Shown piece by piece: positions 1 to 9,139 of a stretch of DNA of 64,000 nt. Position 1 is the first letter of the stretch; each line of letters begins with the position of its first letter. The position numbers and the translations under genes are program-made. The notes beneath the pieces are model-generated. The model did no database searches. It saw only the letters and a list, made by a program, of their open reading frames with translations, and was not told where the DNA came from. The stretch is from Rhodococcoides kyotonense (lineage in GTDB: Bacteria; Actinomycetota; Actinomycetes; Mycobacteriales; Mycobacteriaceae): assembly GCF_001645385.1 (NCBI RefSeq), contig NZ_LVHI01000012.1, forward strand, positions 497,552 to 561,551. The letters run 5' to 3'.

Positions 1-1
1 G

Positions 2-760
2 GCTGCGATGATCACCAACCTGCTCACCGAAGACAACCTGCCGTCCTACCACCGCGAGATCGCCGAGAACTTCTCCCAGGACGGCGCCTGGGGCACCTGG
101 GTCGGACGGTGGACCGCCGAGGAGAACCGGCACGGCATCGTCATGCGCGACTACCTCGTCGTCACCCGCGGCGTCGATCCCGTCGCGCTCGAGCAAGCCC
201 GCATGATCCACATGACCAACGGTTTCGCATCCCCCGCCGGATCGCAGACCGGACTGCTGCACTCCGTCTCGTACGTGACGTTCCAGGAACTCGCGACGCG
301 CGTCTCGCATCGCAACACCGGCAAGGTGTGCGACGACCCGATCGCCGACCGCATGCTCCAGCGCATCGCCGCCGACGAGAACCTGCACATGATGTTCTAC
401 CGCAACATCAGCGCCGCAGCCCTCGACATCGCACCCGACCAGACACTCGACGCGGTGTGCAATATCGTCATGAACTTCCAGATGCCCGGCGCCGGAATGC
501 CCAACTTCCGCCGCAACGGTGTCCTGATGGCCAAGCACGGCATCTACGACCTGCGTCAGCACCTCGAAGAAGTCGTCTGGCCCGTCCTGCGCAAGTGGAA
601 GATCTTCGAGCGCGAGGACTTCACCGGCCGCGGCGAGACCCGTCGGGAAGAACTCGCCGCATTCCTCGAAGACCTGGAGAAGCAGGCCACCAAGTTCGAA
701 GAAATGCGCGACCGTTCGCTCGCCCGCGACGCGGCGAAGGCGGCAAAGCAGGCGTCCTGA
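2..760 (+). CDS. desA: acyl-ACP desaturase (DesA family), 5' end cut by window edge
   Basis: Soluble di-iron desaturase that introduces a double bond into ACP-bound acyl chains, feeding unsaturated fatty and mycolic acid synthesis. The reading frame is open to base 2, so the N-terminal part lies outside the window; the visible 252 residues cover most of the ferritin-like helical bundle. Iron-ligand motifs seen in order are TEDNLP, EENRHG, FQELATR and DENLHM, the two E-x-x-H pairs of the stearoyl-ACP desaturase family. The C-terminal helix is charged and Ala/Lys-rich. Position next to the dihydrouridine synthase and the LCP gene matches DesA1 (Rv0824c) in M. tuberculosis, from memory of that gene order. 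The internal ATG at 8 is not a credible start because it falls just before the first iron-ligand motif. Confidence 0.9.
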   Translation, partial: AAMITNLLTEDNLPSYHREIAENFSQDGAWGTWVGRWTAEENRHGIVMRDYLVVTRGVDPVALEQARMIHMTNGFASPAGSQTGLLHSVSYVTFQELATRVSHRNTGKVCDDPIADRMLQRIAADENLHMMFYRNISAAALDIAPDQTLDAVCNIVMNFQMPGAGMPNFRRNGVLMAKHGIYDLRQHLEEVVWPVLRKWKIFEREDFTGRGETRREELAAFLEDLEKQATKFEEMRDRSLARDAAKAAKQAS

Positions 761-788
761 CCTGCGCAGAACCCGCTCCACCTCGATC

Positions 789-818
789 GTGCCCGGTACC
801 GTGGTCGGTGCCGGGCAC
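789..818 (+). terminator. hairpin between desA and dus
   Basis: Inverted repeat with arms GTGCCCGG and CCGGGCAC closing a 14-base loop, in the 100-base gap after desA. There is no clear T-run after it, so it may act as a partial or factor-dependent terminator. Confidence 0.45.
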
Positions 819-862
819 CGCTCGTTCGCTCCACACACCCAAGAAATAACGAGGCTTTTTCG

Positions 863-2002
863 ATGACATTGCAGATCGGTTCACTCGAACTGCACAGCCC
901 TGTTGTGCTGGCCCCGATGGCAGGGGTCACCAACGTGGCGTTCCGCACGCTGTGCCGTGAGCAGGAGATCGCACGCGCAGGCAGCACCTCCGGGCTCTAC
1001 GTCTGCGAGATGGTCACCGCCCGCGCGCTCGTCGAGCGTCAGCCCGCGACGATGCACATGACCACCTTCGGGCCCACCGAGACACCCAGGTCGCTGCAGC
1101 TCTACACCGTGGATCCGGACACCACCTACGCGGCCGCGAAGATGATCGTCGACGAGAACATGGCCGATCACATCGACATGAACTTCGGTTGCCCCGTGCC
1201 GAAGGTCACCAAGAAGGGCGGAGGCGCCGCGCTGCCGTACAAGCGCGCCCTGTTCCGACGCATCGTCGCTGCCGCGGTCAAGGCCACCGAGGGCACGTCG
1301 GTACCCGTCACCGTGAAGTTTCGTGTCGGCATCGACGCCGAACACCACACGCATCTCGACGCGGGCCGCATCGCGGCCGAGGAAGGTGCGGCGGCCGTCG
1401 CGCTGCATGCTCGCACCGCGTCACAGCGTTACTCCGGCACCGCGGACTGGAACGAGATCGCCCGATTGAAGGAACACGTGACCGACGTCCCGGTCCTCGG
1501 CAACGGTGACATCTTCTCCGCGTCCGACGCGGTACGCATGATGAACGAGACCGGTTGCGACGGCGTCGTCGTCGGGCGCGGATGTCTCGGTCGCCCATGG
1601 CTGTTCGCGGAGCTGAGTGCACGCTTCGCCGGCCGTCCGGAGCCGACGCCTCCCACCCTCGGCGAGGTCACCACGATCATCCGCCGCCACGCCGAGCTGC
1701 TGGCCGATCACCACGGCGAGGACAAGGGCCTGCGCGAGCTCCGCAAGCACGTCGCGTGGTACCTGCGGGGCTTCCCCGCGGGTTCCGACGTACGAGTGCA
1801 GATGTCGCTGGTCAAGTCTCTCGCCGAGCTCGACGACCTGTTGGCCCTCCTCGACCCGACCGTGCCGTTCCCGAAGGACGCGGAAGGCCCGCGTGGGCGC
1901 CAGGGATCGCCCGGCGCAGTGTCACTTCCCGAGGGCTGGCTCGACGATCCCGAGGACGACCGTGTTCCCGTCGGCGCCGACCTGATGCATTCCGGAGGCT
2001 GA
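863..2002 (+). CDS. dus: tRNA-dihydrouridine synthase (DusB/NifR3 type)
   Basis: FMN-dependent enzyme that reduces uridine to dihydrouridine in the D-loop of tRNA. The 379-residue protein has the TIM-barrel start SPVVLAPMAGVTNVAFR, the substrate/flavin motif MNFGCPVPKVTKKGGGAALP with the catalytic Cys, a VTVKFRVG strand, and a phosphate-binding end GCDGVVVGRGCLGRPWLF. The length is normal for actinobacterial members, which carry a somewhat longer C-terminal tail than E. coli DusB. The ATG at 863 is followed at once by the conserved N-terminal strand, so the start is secure. It follows desA in the same direction after a hairpin, and it occupies the same place in the M. tuberculosis gene order (Rv0823c). 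Confidence 0.93.
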   Translation: MTLQIGSLELHSPVVLAPMAGVTNVAFRTLCREQEIARAGSTSGLYVCEMVTARALVERQPATMHMTTFGPTETPRSLQLYTVDPDTTYAAAKMIVDENMADHIDMNFGCPVPKVTKKGGGAALPYKRALFRRIVAAAVKATEGTSVPVTVKFRVGIDAEHHTHLDAGRIAAEEGAAAVALHARTASQRYSGTADWNEIARLKEHVTDVPVLGNGDIFSASDAVRMMNETGCDGVVVGRGCLGRPWLFAELSARFAGRPEPTPPTLGEVTTIIRRHAELLADHHGEDKGLRELRKHVAWYLRGFPAGSDVRVQMSLVKSLAELDDLLALLDPTVPFPKDAEGPRGRQGSPGAVSLPEGWLDDPEDDRVPVGADLMHSGG

Positions 2003-2120
2003 CCTGCGTCGACGGTTCGGCGCCATGATCGAAGTGGACCGCGCCCGTCTCCTCGGTATCATGGCTGGGATCGCCTGACTCGGCGAGCACGATATTTCGC
2101 CAGGAAGGCCAGGAGAACAC

Positions 2121-4082
2121 GTGGGTGACGATCGGGACCCGAACGCGCCCGTGCCCGAGGGCAGGGCTCCGTGGGAGCGCCCGATCTCTCGTGTTCGGCC
2201 GCAGTCTTCGGGCGCGCCCGAGGCCACACCGCCGCGTCAGGACACGTCCCCGCCGAAGCCACCGATCGCGCCGACGGCACCCGCCGCACCCCGCGTCGAA
2301 CAGCCCACGAGCGACGACTCCTCGCGCGACGGCGGCCGACTGAGCCGTCTCGTCAAACGAACCCCTCGCTCGGCCGAGGGAGTATCCGTCGCCGAGTTGA
2401 CGGCCAAGATGGCCGACGGTGACTCCTCCCAGGAATCGGCGGCTCAGGCCGACCGTCCCGACGTCGAGGCCCCGACGGAGAAGATCGACCCCGTTACCGA
2501 CGCGACGCCCCGCCCGAAGACAGCCCAGCCGGAAGCCGTCGGAGCTCCCGCCGACGAACGGCCCGCGCTCACGCGCCTCGCGATGAGCAAGGTGCGTCGC
2601 CGCAAGCGTGCGAGGAACGTCGCGCGCGGATTCGTCTCGATCCTCGCGATTCTGTCCGTGGCCCTGACGGGCGTCGTCTGGGGCTATCTGCGCAGCACCG
2701 ACCGCGGCTTCGCCCAGGTCGCGGCCCTCGATCCCGATTCCACCGACGTCGTCGACGCCGCAGGCCAGTACGGCGACGAGACGTATCTGATCGTCGGCAC
2801 CGACACCCGTGCCGGCGCGAGCGGCGAGATCGGCGCCGGAACCGTCGACGACGCCGAAGGCGCGCGGTCCGACACGGTCATGCTCGTCAACATTCCTGCC
2901 GACCGCAGCCGCGTGGTCGCCGTGTCGTTCCCGCGTGACCTCGACGTCACCCGCCCTGCGTGCGAGGGCTTCGACAACGACTCGAACACGTACACCGGCG
3001 AGATGTATCCCGCAGCCGACGGCGACAAACTCAACGCCACCTATGCACTCGGTGGTCCCAAGTGCCTCGTCAAGACGATCCAGAAGATCTCGGGTCTGAA
3101 GATCGGTCACTTCGTCGGCATGGACTTCGCCGGCTTCGAATCGATGGTCGACGAGATCGGTGGCGTCGAGGTCTGCACCCCGCAGCCCCTCGTCGACGGC
3201 GAACTCGGAACCGTCCTCGCGAATCCAGGCGAGCAACGCGTCGACGGACGTACCGCACTGAACTACGTCCGCGCACGCCACGTCGATTCGGAAGGCAACG
3301 GCGACTACGGACGCATCAAGCGGCAGCAACGTTTCCTGTCGTCGCTTCTTCGTTCGGCGCTCTCCAACAAGGTATTGCTCGATCCGGGCAAGCTGAACGG
3401 CTTCGTGAACGCCTTCACCAGTGACACGTTCGTCGAGAACGTCAAGACTCAGGATCTCGTCACGCTGGGCCGATCGCTGCAGAACGTCGATGCGGGCGCC
3501 GTCACGTTCCTCACGCTCCCCACGTCGGGCACGAACGACTGGGGCAACGAGATCCCCATGGACGACGCCATCTCCGCGATCTTCAGCGCCATCATCAACG
3601 ACGACCCGCTGCCCGGTGAAGAGCGTCAGACTCCGACCGAGACGTCGGCCGCTCCCCCGGAGCAGGCGGCACCCGTCCTCGCGGTGGATCCGATGACGGT
3701 GTCGATCCAGGTCTCCAACGCGTCGGAGATGCCGGGCATGGCGGCAACGGCGTCCGAGGAGCTCTCGACCTACGGCTTCCAGATCGTGGGCGTGGGCAAC
3801 TTCGTCGGGACCGCTGCGCAGACCGTCGTCCGCTACTCACCCGGCCAGGAATCCGAGGCAGCGACCGTGGCGTCGGCCATTCCGGGTGCCGTCGTCGAGG
3901 AGGGCCAGGGTCTCGACAGCCTCGTGGAAGTGGTGCTCGGAGCCGACTACCCCGGCTACACCACCGCCCCCACGACGTTCGGCCAGCCGATCGACGTCAC
4001 GCGGGTTCAGGGCAGCACCGGATCTGCACCGCTGCCGACGGATCTTGCGTTCACCAACGCTGCAGACGACACCTGCGCATAG
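2121..4082 (+). CDS. LytR-CpsA-Psr (LCP) family protein with LytR_C domain
   Basis: Membrane-anchored phosphotransferase of the LCP family; in mycolata these attach arabinogalactan to peptidoglycan. The protein has 653 residues: a long Pro- and Thr-rich cytoplasmic tail (about 1-165), one transmembrane helix (about 171-190, GFVSILAILSVALTGVVWGY), the extracytoplasmic LCP domain (about 215-400) with DTVMLVNIPADRSRVVAVSFPRD-like strands and Arg residues that bind polyprenyl phosphate, and a C-terminal LytR_C domain (about 530-610). The start is GTG at 2121, preceded by AGGAAGGCCAGGAG. The cytoplasmic tail holds Thr in acidic contexts, a type of site that Ser/Thr kinases phosphorylate in related proteins (inference). 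Homologous by position to Rv0822c. Confidence 0.9.
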   Translation: MGDDRDPNAPVPEGRAPWERPISRVRPQSSGAPEATPPRQDTSPPKPPIAPTAPAAPRVEQPTSDDSSRDGGRLSRLVKRTPRSAEGVSVAELTAKMADGDSSQESAAQADRPDVEAPTEKIDPVTDATPRPKTAQPEAVGAPADERPALTRLAMSKVRRRKRARNVARGFVSILAILSVALTGVVWGYLRSTDRGFAQVAALDPDSTDVVDAAGQYGDETYLIVGTDTRAGASGEIGAGTVDDAEGARSDTVMLVNIPADRSRVVAVSFPRDLDVTRPACEGFDNDSNTYTGEMYPAADGDKLNATYALGGPKCLVKTIQKISGLKIGHFVGMDFAGFESMVDEIGGVEVCTPQPLVDGELGTVLANPGEQRVDGRTALNYVRARHVDSEGNGDYGRIKRQQRFLSSLLRSALSNKVLLDPGKLNGFVNAFTSDTFVENVKTQDLVTLGRSLQNVDAGAVTFLTLPTSGTNDWGNEIPMDDAISAIFSAIINDDPLPGEERQTPTETSAAPPEQAAPVLAVDPMTVSIQVSNASEMPGMAATASEELSTYGFQIVGVGNFVGTAAQTVVRYSPGQESEAATVASAIPGAVVEEGQGLDSLVEVVLGADYPGYTTAPTTFGQPIDVTRVQGSTGSAPLPTDLAFTNAADDTCA

Positions 4083-4092
4083 CCACCTATCC

Positions 4093-4148
4093 ATTCACAC
4101 CCCGTTCACTCCGGCGTCCATGACTCGGTGCATGTGAGCTACTAAACT
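4093..4148 (+). promoter_or_regulatory. PHO-box-like direct repeats and promoter of phoU
   Basis: Three consecutive 11-base units begin at 4093, 4104 and 4115 (ATTCACACCCC, GTTCACTCCGG, CGTCCATGACT), the layout of actinobacterial PhoP-type phosphate boxes. A promoter follows: -35-like ATGACT (4120-4125), a 17-base spacer and -10 TAAACT (4143-4148). The ATG at 4157 lies 8 bases downstream, so the mRNA is probably leaderless. Which response regulator binds (PhoP or RegX3 type) is inference. Confidence 0.6.
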
Positions 4149-4156
4149 CCGTGGTT

Positions 4157-4831
4157 ATGCGCGTCGCCTACAACGAACAGATGAACGAGTTGGCCGATCT
4201 CCTCGGTGAGATGGCCACTCTGGCCGGATCCGCCATGGACACGGCCACCCAGTCCCTCCTCCAAGCCGACCTGGTTCTCGCCGAGCAGGTCATTTCCGAC
4301 CACGACAAGATCACCGACCTCAGCGCCCAGTGCGAGGAGAAGGCTTTCTCCCTGCTCGCCCTGCAGGCTCCGGTCGCCGGCGATCTGCGTTCGGTCGTCT
4401 CCGGCATTCAGATCGTCGCCGACATCGATCGCATGGGCGCACTGGCTCTGCACGTCGCGAAGATCACCCGCCGTCGTCACCCCAACCACACGCTGCCCGA
4501 AGAGGTCAACGGTTACTTCGCCGAGATGGGCCGCATCGCCGTCCAGCTCGGTGCGTCGGCGCGCGAGGTGCTCGAGACTCGTGACCCCGAGCGGGCCGCC
4601 AAGCTGCGCGAAGAAGACGAGGCGATGGACGACCTGCACCGCCACCTGTTCACCGTCCTCATGGACCGTGAATGGAAGCACGGTGTGGCTGCTGCCGTCG
4701 ACATCACGCTGCTCGGCCGCTACTACGAGCGTTTCGCCGATCACGCCGTCGAGGTCGGACGCCGGGTCATCTTCCTTGCCACCGGGGAACTGCCCACCGA
4801 GCTGAGCGCCACCCACCTGCCCAGCGCCTGA
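4157..4831 (+). CDS. phoU: phosphate transport system regulator PhoU
   Basis: Negative regulator that couples the Pst transporter to the phosphate-sensing two-component system. The 224-residue protein is made of two repeated three-helix bundles; metal-binding motifs of the family are visible as E/D-rich helices around [19 protein letters not shown]-like and [15 protein letters not shown] segments. I place the start at the ATG at 4157 (MRVAYNEQ...), which matches mycobacterial PhoY proteins and lies 8 bases after a -10 hexamer; an in-frame GTG at 4151 is possible but would sit too close to the -10. The gene converges on pstB. The PHO-box-like repeats upstream suggest that phosphate starvation induces it together with pst. 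Confidence 0.93.
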   Translation: MRVAYNEQMNELADLLGEMATLAGSAMDTATQSLLQADLVLAEQVISDHDKITDLSAQCEEKAFSLLALQAPVAGDLRSVVSGIQIVADIDRMGALALHVAKITRRRHPNHTLPEEVNGYFAEMGRIAVQLGASAREVLETRDPERAAKLREEDEAMDDLHRHLFTVLMDREWKHGVAAAVDITLLGRYYERFADHAVEVGRRVIFLATGELPTELSATHLPSA

Positions 4832-4840
4832 CCTTCCATG

Positions 4841-4940
4841 GACCGAATGTCCCATTCGGTCACCGAAGGGGCTCGACAGCCCTCGGTGACCGAATGGGGC
4901 CATCCGGTCACTTGAAGTGACCGAATGCGACATTCGCTCC
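4841..4940. repeat. tandem cluster of four small inverted repeats sharing GACCGAATG
   Basis: Four adjacent palindromes: 4841-4861 (arms GACCGAATG/CATTCGGTC, 3-base loop, perfect), 4860-4889 (TCACCGA...TCGGTGA), 4886-4911 (GTGACCG...CGGTCAC) and about 4921-4937 (CGAATG/CATTCG). The word GACCGAATG occurs three times. They fill the gap between the convergent phoU and pstB genes, just before a terminator. Confidence 0.75.
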
Positions 4941-4960
4941 GGTCGCCGCCGCCGCCCGCG

Positions 4961-5004
4961 CACGAGAAACCCCCGAACCCAATGGGCTCGGGGGTTTTCT
5001 CGTG
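4961..5004. terminator. bidirectional terminator between phoU and pstB
   Basis: Near-perfect inverted repeat of about 20-base arms (CACGAGAAACCCCCGA... pairing with ...TCGGGGGTTTTCTCGTG) around an AATG loop. An A-run in the left arm and a T-run in the right arm let it serve both phoU (+) and the pst operon (-). Confidence 0.85.
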
Positions 5005-5057
5005 TTCGAGTGCGGTCGCTCGGCGGGAGGGGAGCCTGCAGGAACGACCGGGCGGTT

Positions 5058-5834
5058 CTATCCGAAGCGGCCCGAGATGTAGTCCTCGGTTGCCTTCTGC
5101 GACGGGTTGGAGAAGATCTTCTCGGTGTCGTCGAGCTCGATGAGCTTGCCCGGCTTGCCGGTGGCCTCGAGGTTGAAGAACCCGGTCTGATCGCTGACGC
5201 GAGCGGCCTGCTGCATGTTGTGCGTCACGATGACGATCGTGAAGTCCTTCTTCAGCTCGCTGATCAGGTCCTCGATCGCGAGGGTCGAGATCGGGTCGAG
5301 TGCCGAGCAGGGCTCGTCCATGAGCAGAACGTCGGGCTGCACGGCGATGGCGCGTGCGATGCAGAGACGCTGCTGCTGACCACCGGACAATCCACCGCCC
5401 GGCTTGTCGAGACGATCCTTGACCTCGTTCCAGAGGTTGGCGCCCTTGAGGGACCGCTCGGCGACCTCGTCGAGCTCCTTCTTGCTCTTGCCGCCCTGCA
5501 GCTTGAGGCCTGCGACGACGTTGTCGCGGATGGACATCGTCGGGAACGGGTTCGGACGCTGGAAGACCATGCCGATGGTCCGTCGCACACCGACGGGGTC
5601 GACGCCCGCACCGTAGATGTCCTCACCGTCGAGCAGAACCGAACCTTCGACGCGTGCACCCGGGGTGACCTCGTGCATGCGGTTGAGCGAGCGGAGCACG
5701 GTCGACTTGCCGCAGCCGGACGGTCCGATGAACGCGGTGACGCCGCGAGGCGGAACTGCGAGCGTGACGTTCTGGACGGCGTGGAACTTGCCGTAGTAGA
5801 TGTTGACGTCTTTGAGGTCGAGACGTTTTGCCAT
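5058..5834 (-). CDS. pstB: phosphate ABC transporter ATP-binding protein PstB
   Basis: ATPase of the high-affinity phosphate importer, acting at the inner face of the membrane with PstA/PstC. The 258 residues hold Walker [10 protein letters not shown] (37-45), the Q-loop region [10 protein letters not shown], the signature [14 protein letters not shown], Walker [13 protein letters not shown] and the switch His in [10 protein letters not shown], all typical of PstB. It is the last gene of the pstS-pstC-pstA-pstB operon, starting 33 bases after pstA. In M. tuberculosis the equivalent position carries only the ATPase gene phoT (Rv0820); here the whole transporter is present. Confidence 0.97.
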   Translation of the reverse strand: MAKRLDLKDVNIYYGKFHAVQNVTLAVPPRGVTAFIGPSGCGKSTVLRSLNRMHEVTPGARVEGSVLLDGEDIYGAGVDPVGVRRTIGMVFQRPNPFPTMSIRDNVVAGLKLQGGKSKKELDEVAERSLKGANLWNEVKDRLDKPGGGLSGGQQQRLCIARAIAVQPDVLLMDEPCSALDPISTLAIEDLISELKKDFTIVIVTHNMQQAARVSDQTGFFNLEATGKPGKLIELDDTEKIFSNPSQKATEDYISGRFG

Positions 5835-5867
5835 GGTCGGCTCCTGAAGTTTCTGTGAGGCTCGCGG

Positions 5868-6776
5868 TCAGACGTTCTTGGGCGAGAAGAACTTGGAGAC
5901 CAGCTTCGCGCCGATGTTGAGCAGTGCAATGATCAGGATCAGCGTCAGCGCTGCTCCCCACATGCGCTCGGAAGTGAGCGCGCCGGTTCCTGCCTTCTGC
6001 AGGTCGACCATCATGAGCGGCAGCGACGTCTGCGGTCCCGAGAACAAGTTGAAGTTGATCGCCGTCGCGGATCCGACGAGGATCAGCACCGGCGCCGTCT
6101 CACCCATGACGCGGGCGAGGGCGAGCATGATGCCGGTGACGATGCCGGACAGGGCCGTCGGAACGACGATCTTGGCGATCGTCTTCCACTTCGGCACACC
6201 GAGCGCGTAGGACGCCTCACGCAGATCCTGCGGGACGATGCGCAGCATCTCCTCCGCGGATCGAACGATGACGGGAATCATCAGCAGCACGAGAGCGAAA
6301 GCCACCGCCAGGCCGGAGCGTTCGAAGCCGAACGTGGCGATCCAGAGCGCGTAGATGAACAGCGCGGCGACGATGGACGGGACACCGGTCAGGATGTCGA
6401 CCATGAACGTCGTGGCGCGGGCCAGGCGGGTTCCTGCGCCGTACTCGACCAGGTAGATCGCGACGAAGATGCCGATCGGGATCGAGATCAGCGCGCAGAA
6501 CAGTCCTTGCGTGAGCGTGCCGACGATGGCGTGATACGCACCGCCACCCTCGATGAACTGGGTGATACCGGCCTGCGACTTCTGCCACCAGTTCGGGTTC
6601 ACGACGGCCGAGAGACCACGCGAGACCACCGTGTACAGCACCCACACCAGGGGCACGAGGGCGATCAGAACGGCCAGGCTGACCAATGCCGTCGCCGTGG
6701 CGTTCGAGAACTTGCGACGCGCACTGACACCCTTGAAGGTCGGTTCCTTGACCGGGCGATCCATGGTTGCGGTCAT
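5868..6776 (-). CDS. pstA: phosphate ABC transporter permease PstA
   Basis: Membrane subunit of the phosphate importer. The 302-residue protein has a short charged N-terminus and six predicted membrane helices (first about 31-53, ATALVSLAVLIALVPLVWVL). The permease EAA-type loop that contacts PstB is seen as LREASYALGVPKWKTIAKIVVPTAL. The stop of pstC lies 3 bases upstream of the start, so the two are translationally linked. ATG at 6776 is used; an internal ATG five codons later is also possible and would change little. Confidence 0.96.
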   Translation of the reverse strand: MTATMDRPVKEPTFKGVSARRKFSNATATALVSLAVLIALVPLVWVLYTVVSRGLSAVVNPNWWQKSQAGITQFIEGGGAYHAIVGTLTQGLFCALISIPIGIFVAIYLVEYGAGTRLARATTFMVDILTGVPSIVAALFIYALWIATFGFERSGLAVAFALVLLMIPVIVRSAEEMLRIVPQDLREASYALGVPKWKTIAKIVVPTALSGIVTGIMLALARVMGETAPVLILVGSATAINFNLFSGPQTSLPLMMVDLQKAGTGALTSERMWGAALTLILIIALLNIGAKLVSKFFSPKNV

Positions 6777-6779
6777 GGC

Positions 6780-7820
6780 CTAGTCCTTCTTTCCTGCGAT
6801 CGCGGCGCGGGCGCCTGCGTTGACCACGAAGGTGAGCACGAACAGCACCAGGCCGGCGGCGATGTAGGCGCCTGCCTGCAGCTGGTTGTTGAACTCACCC
6901 GCGGCGAGAGCGATCTTGGTCGCGAACGTGCTACCACCGTCGAACAGGGTCCATCCGAACGTGGACTGCACACTGCGGATGATGATGTACAGCGCGATGG
7001 TCTCACCGAGTGCGCGACCGAGACCCAGCATCGAGCCGCTGACGAAGCCGGACTTGCCGAACGGGATGACGGTCGTGCGCACGACCTCCCAGCGCGTGGC
7101 GCCGAGGGCGAGTGCCGCTTCGATCTGGCCACGGGGGGTCTGCACGAACACCTCGCGGGTGACCGCGGCGATGATCGGAAGAATCATGACGGCGAGCACG
7201 ATGCCGCCGGTGAAGATGGTGCCGCCGCCTGCGATCGAGACCGAGCCAGTCGCGAAGAGCGGGAACCAGCTCAGGTTCTCGTTGAGCCATTCGGCGAACG
7301 GGCTGATGGCCGGCGCCAGAACGTAGAGGCCCCACAGACCGAAGACGATCGAGGGCACCGCCGCAAGGAGGTCGATGACGTAGCCCAGCGGGCCCGCGAC
7401 CCTCTTCGGTGCGTAGTGAGTCAGGTAGATGGCGATGCCCAGTGCGACGGGCATCGCGAGGATCAGCGCGAAGATCGACACCGTCGCCGTCACCAGGAAC
7501 AGGTCCCGAATACCGAAGACCATCGCCGACGTGTCGGAGGTGTTCCACTGACCGTTGTAGGTGAGGAAGTTGACGGTGTTGTTCGACAACGCCGGTATGG
7601 CACGCCACAGCAGGAACACGCCGATAGCGGCGATGAGCGCGATGATGAAGACACCCGAGCCCGTGGCGAGGGTGGAGAAGATCCGGTCACCAGGGCGAAC
7701 GACGGCGCCCTTGGCTTTCTTGTCCGACAATTGCTTGGGTTCTTCCGTATTCCGCGGCGCACCGCCTGCTGTGATGCTCGCCGCAGACGGACCGCCGGTG
7801 ATCGATGTGGTGTCGCTCAT
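6780..7820 (-). CDS. pstC: phosphate ABC transporter permease PstC
   Basis: Partner permease of PstA in the phosphate importer. The 346-residue protein has a polar, Gly/Ser-rich cytoplasmic N-terminus (about 1-55) and then six membrane helices, with the EAA-type loop [21 protein letters not shown] near residue 230. I chose the ATG at 7820 ([10 protein letters not shown]) rather than an upstream in-frame start at 7874, because the upstream extension would run into the perfect hairpin at 7867-7897 and has no membrane or conserved sequence. The gene is separated from pstS by about 100 bases containing that hairpin. Confidence 0.95.
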   Translation of the reverse strand: MSDTTSITGGPSAASITAGGAPRNTEEPKQLSDKKAKGAVVRPGDRIFSTLATGSGVFIIALIAAIGVFLLWRAIPALSNNTVNFLTYNGQWNTSDTSAMVFGIRDLFLVTATVSIFALILAMPVALGIAIYLTHYAPKRVAGPLGYVIDLLAAVPSIVFGLWGLYVLAPAISPFAEWLNENLSWFPLFATGSVSIAGGGTIFTGGIVLAVMILPIIAAVTREVFVQTPRGQIEAALALGATRWEVVRTTVIPFGKSGFVSGSMLGLGRALGETIALYIIIRSVQSTFGWTLFDGGSTFATKIALAAGEFNNQLQAGAYIAAGLVLFVLTFVVNAGARAAIAGKKD

Positions 7821-7866
7821 ACCGCTCACGTCTCTCGTGTAGTGGCCAGACGACGGGGTCCTACCC

Positions 7867-7897
7867 GACGCCACGGCACAGGATGTGCCGTGGCGTC
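7867..7897 (-). terminator. pstS-pstC intercistronic hairpin (attenuator or mRNA stabiliser)
   Basis: Perfect 14-bp stem (GACGCCACGGCACA pairing with its complement) closing a 3-base loop, between the pstS stop and the pstC start. There is no T-run on the minus strand, so partial termination or 3'-end protection of pstS mRNA is more likely than full termination. This would allow more binding protein than permease to be made. Confidence 0.7.
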
Positions 7898-7921
7898 GAA
7901 GCAGGCTCTCGTCTCATTGAA

Positions 7922-9019
7922 TCAGGCGATGGCGTTGATCGCAGTGACCAGACGCTCCTTGAAGGACTCGGGCAGCGGAACGTATCCGGCGGCTTCGAGG
8001 CCTTCCTGTCCTTCGTTGGCTGCGCTGAGCAGGAACGACTTGACTGCGGCCGAGGTGTCGGCGTCGTAGCCCGCGGAGCAGACGATCTCGTAGGTGGCCA
8101 GAACCAGCGGGTAGCTGTCGGCAGCGTCACTCGCGTACAGAGCGTCGATGTCGATGGCGAGGTCGTTGCCCTCACCGGAGAAGGTGGCGGTGTCGATGGC
8201 CGCGCCTGCGGTCTCGCTGCTCAGCTCGACCGGTCCGTTGCCGAAGTCGACCGACGCCATTCCCAGGCTCTCCTGCTCGGCGAAGCCCTTCTCGACGTAG
8301 GTGATCGAACCGGGGGTTGCCGCGACGGCCTGTGCGACGCCCGACGAACCGTTCGCGCCCTCTCCGACGCCACCCGCCCAGTCGGAGCTGTGGTCGAGGG
8401 TCCATGCCTCGGGAGCAGCGGCGGACAGGAATCGCTGGAAGTTGTCGCTGGTGCCCGACGAGTCGGAGCGGTAGATCGGCGTGATCGGGGTGGACGGCAG
8501 GGTCGCGCCCTCGTTCGCCGCCGCGATGGCCGGGTCGTTCCACGTGGTGATCTGGCCGTTGAAGATGCGAGCCGCGATCTCCGGGGTGACGACCAGGTTG
8601 TCGACGCCGTCGAGGTTGTAGGCGACGGCGATCGGGCCGAACACGAGCGGAAGGTTCCACGCCGGGTTCCCTTCGCAACGCTCTGCAGCCTGTGCGGCCT
8701 GCTCGTCCTTGATGGTCGAGTCGGAGCCGGCGAAGTCGACGAGGCCTGCGACGAACTGGGTGCGGCCGTTACCGGAACCGCTGGTCGTGTACTCGACGGC
8801 CTGTCCGGAGCAGACGCCGGAGTAGATCGACGTGAAGTTGGACATTGCGTTCTGCTGAGCGGACGAGCCTTCACCCGTCAGCGGGGACTTGCCCTCGCAC
8901 GTTGCTGCCGAATCCGTGCCTGCGGCCGATTCGACGTTCGCGTCACTGCCGCATGCAGTCAGCAGCATGGCGCCGACTGCCACTGCGCCTACGAGAGACG
9001 CGCTGCGCTTGAGCTTCAC
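7922..9019 (-). CDS. pstS: phosphate-binding lipoprotein PstS
   Basis: Periplasmic-side phosphate receptor of the Pst system, anchored by lipid. The start is GTG at 9019, preceded 5 bases upstream by GGAGGAAAC; the peptide begins KLKRSASLVGAV and has lipobox LTAC with the modified Cys at residue 23. The mature part shows the phosphate-binding motifs GEGSSAQQNAM, YTTSGSGNGRTQF, FAGSD and YRSDSSGTSDNF, typical of PstS. Length is 365 residues, normal. It is the first gene of pstSCAB; a PHO-box-like repeat array and -10 element lie 120-175 bases upstream. Confidence 0.96.
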   Translation of the reverse strand: MKLKRSASLVGAVAVGAMLLTACGSDANVESAAGTDSAATCEGKSPLTGEGSSAQQNAMSNFTSIYSGVCSGQAVEYTTSGSGNGRTQFVAGLVDFAGSDSTIKDEQAAQAAERCEGNPAWNLPLVFGPIAVAYNLDGVDNLVVTPEIAARIFNGQITTWNDPAIAAANEGATLPSTPITPIYRSDSSGTSDNFQRFLSAAAPEAWTLDHSSDWAGGVGEGANGSSGVAQAVAATPGSITYVEKGFAEQESLGMASVDFGNGPVELSSETAGAAIDTATFSGEGNDLAIDIDALYASDAADSYPLVLATYEIVCSAGYDADTSAAVKSFLLSAANEGQEGLEAAGYVPLPESFKERLVTAINAIA

Positions 9020-9139
9020 CTGTTTCCTCCGAGGATCTCGAGCCGTTCCACGCCAGAGGTCGGGCCGACCTCTACGTGATGGGAAGGTGCCGGCCACGTG
9101 GAACCTCGCACCGGGCCGCTCCGGGGCGGCCCAGATGAG

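Noticed and set aside
1812-3329. 505-codon - strand frame
   Set aside because: Antisense to dus and the LCP gene; shadow frame.
6507-8069. 520-codon + strand frame
   Set aside because: Antisense to pstA, pstC and the end of pstS.
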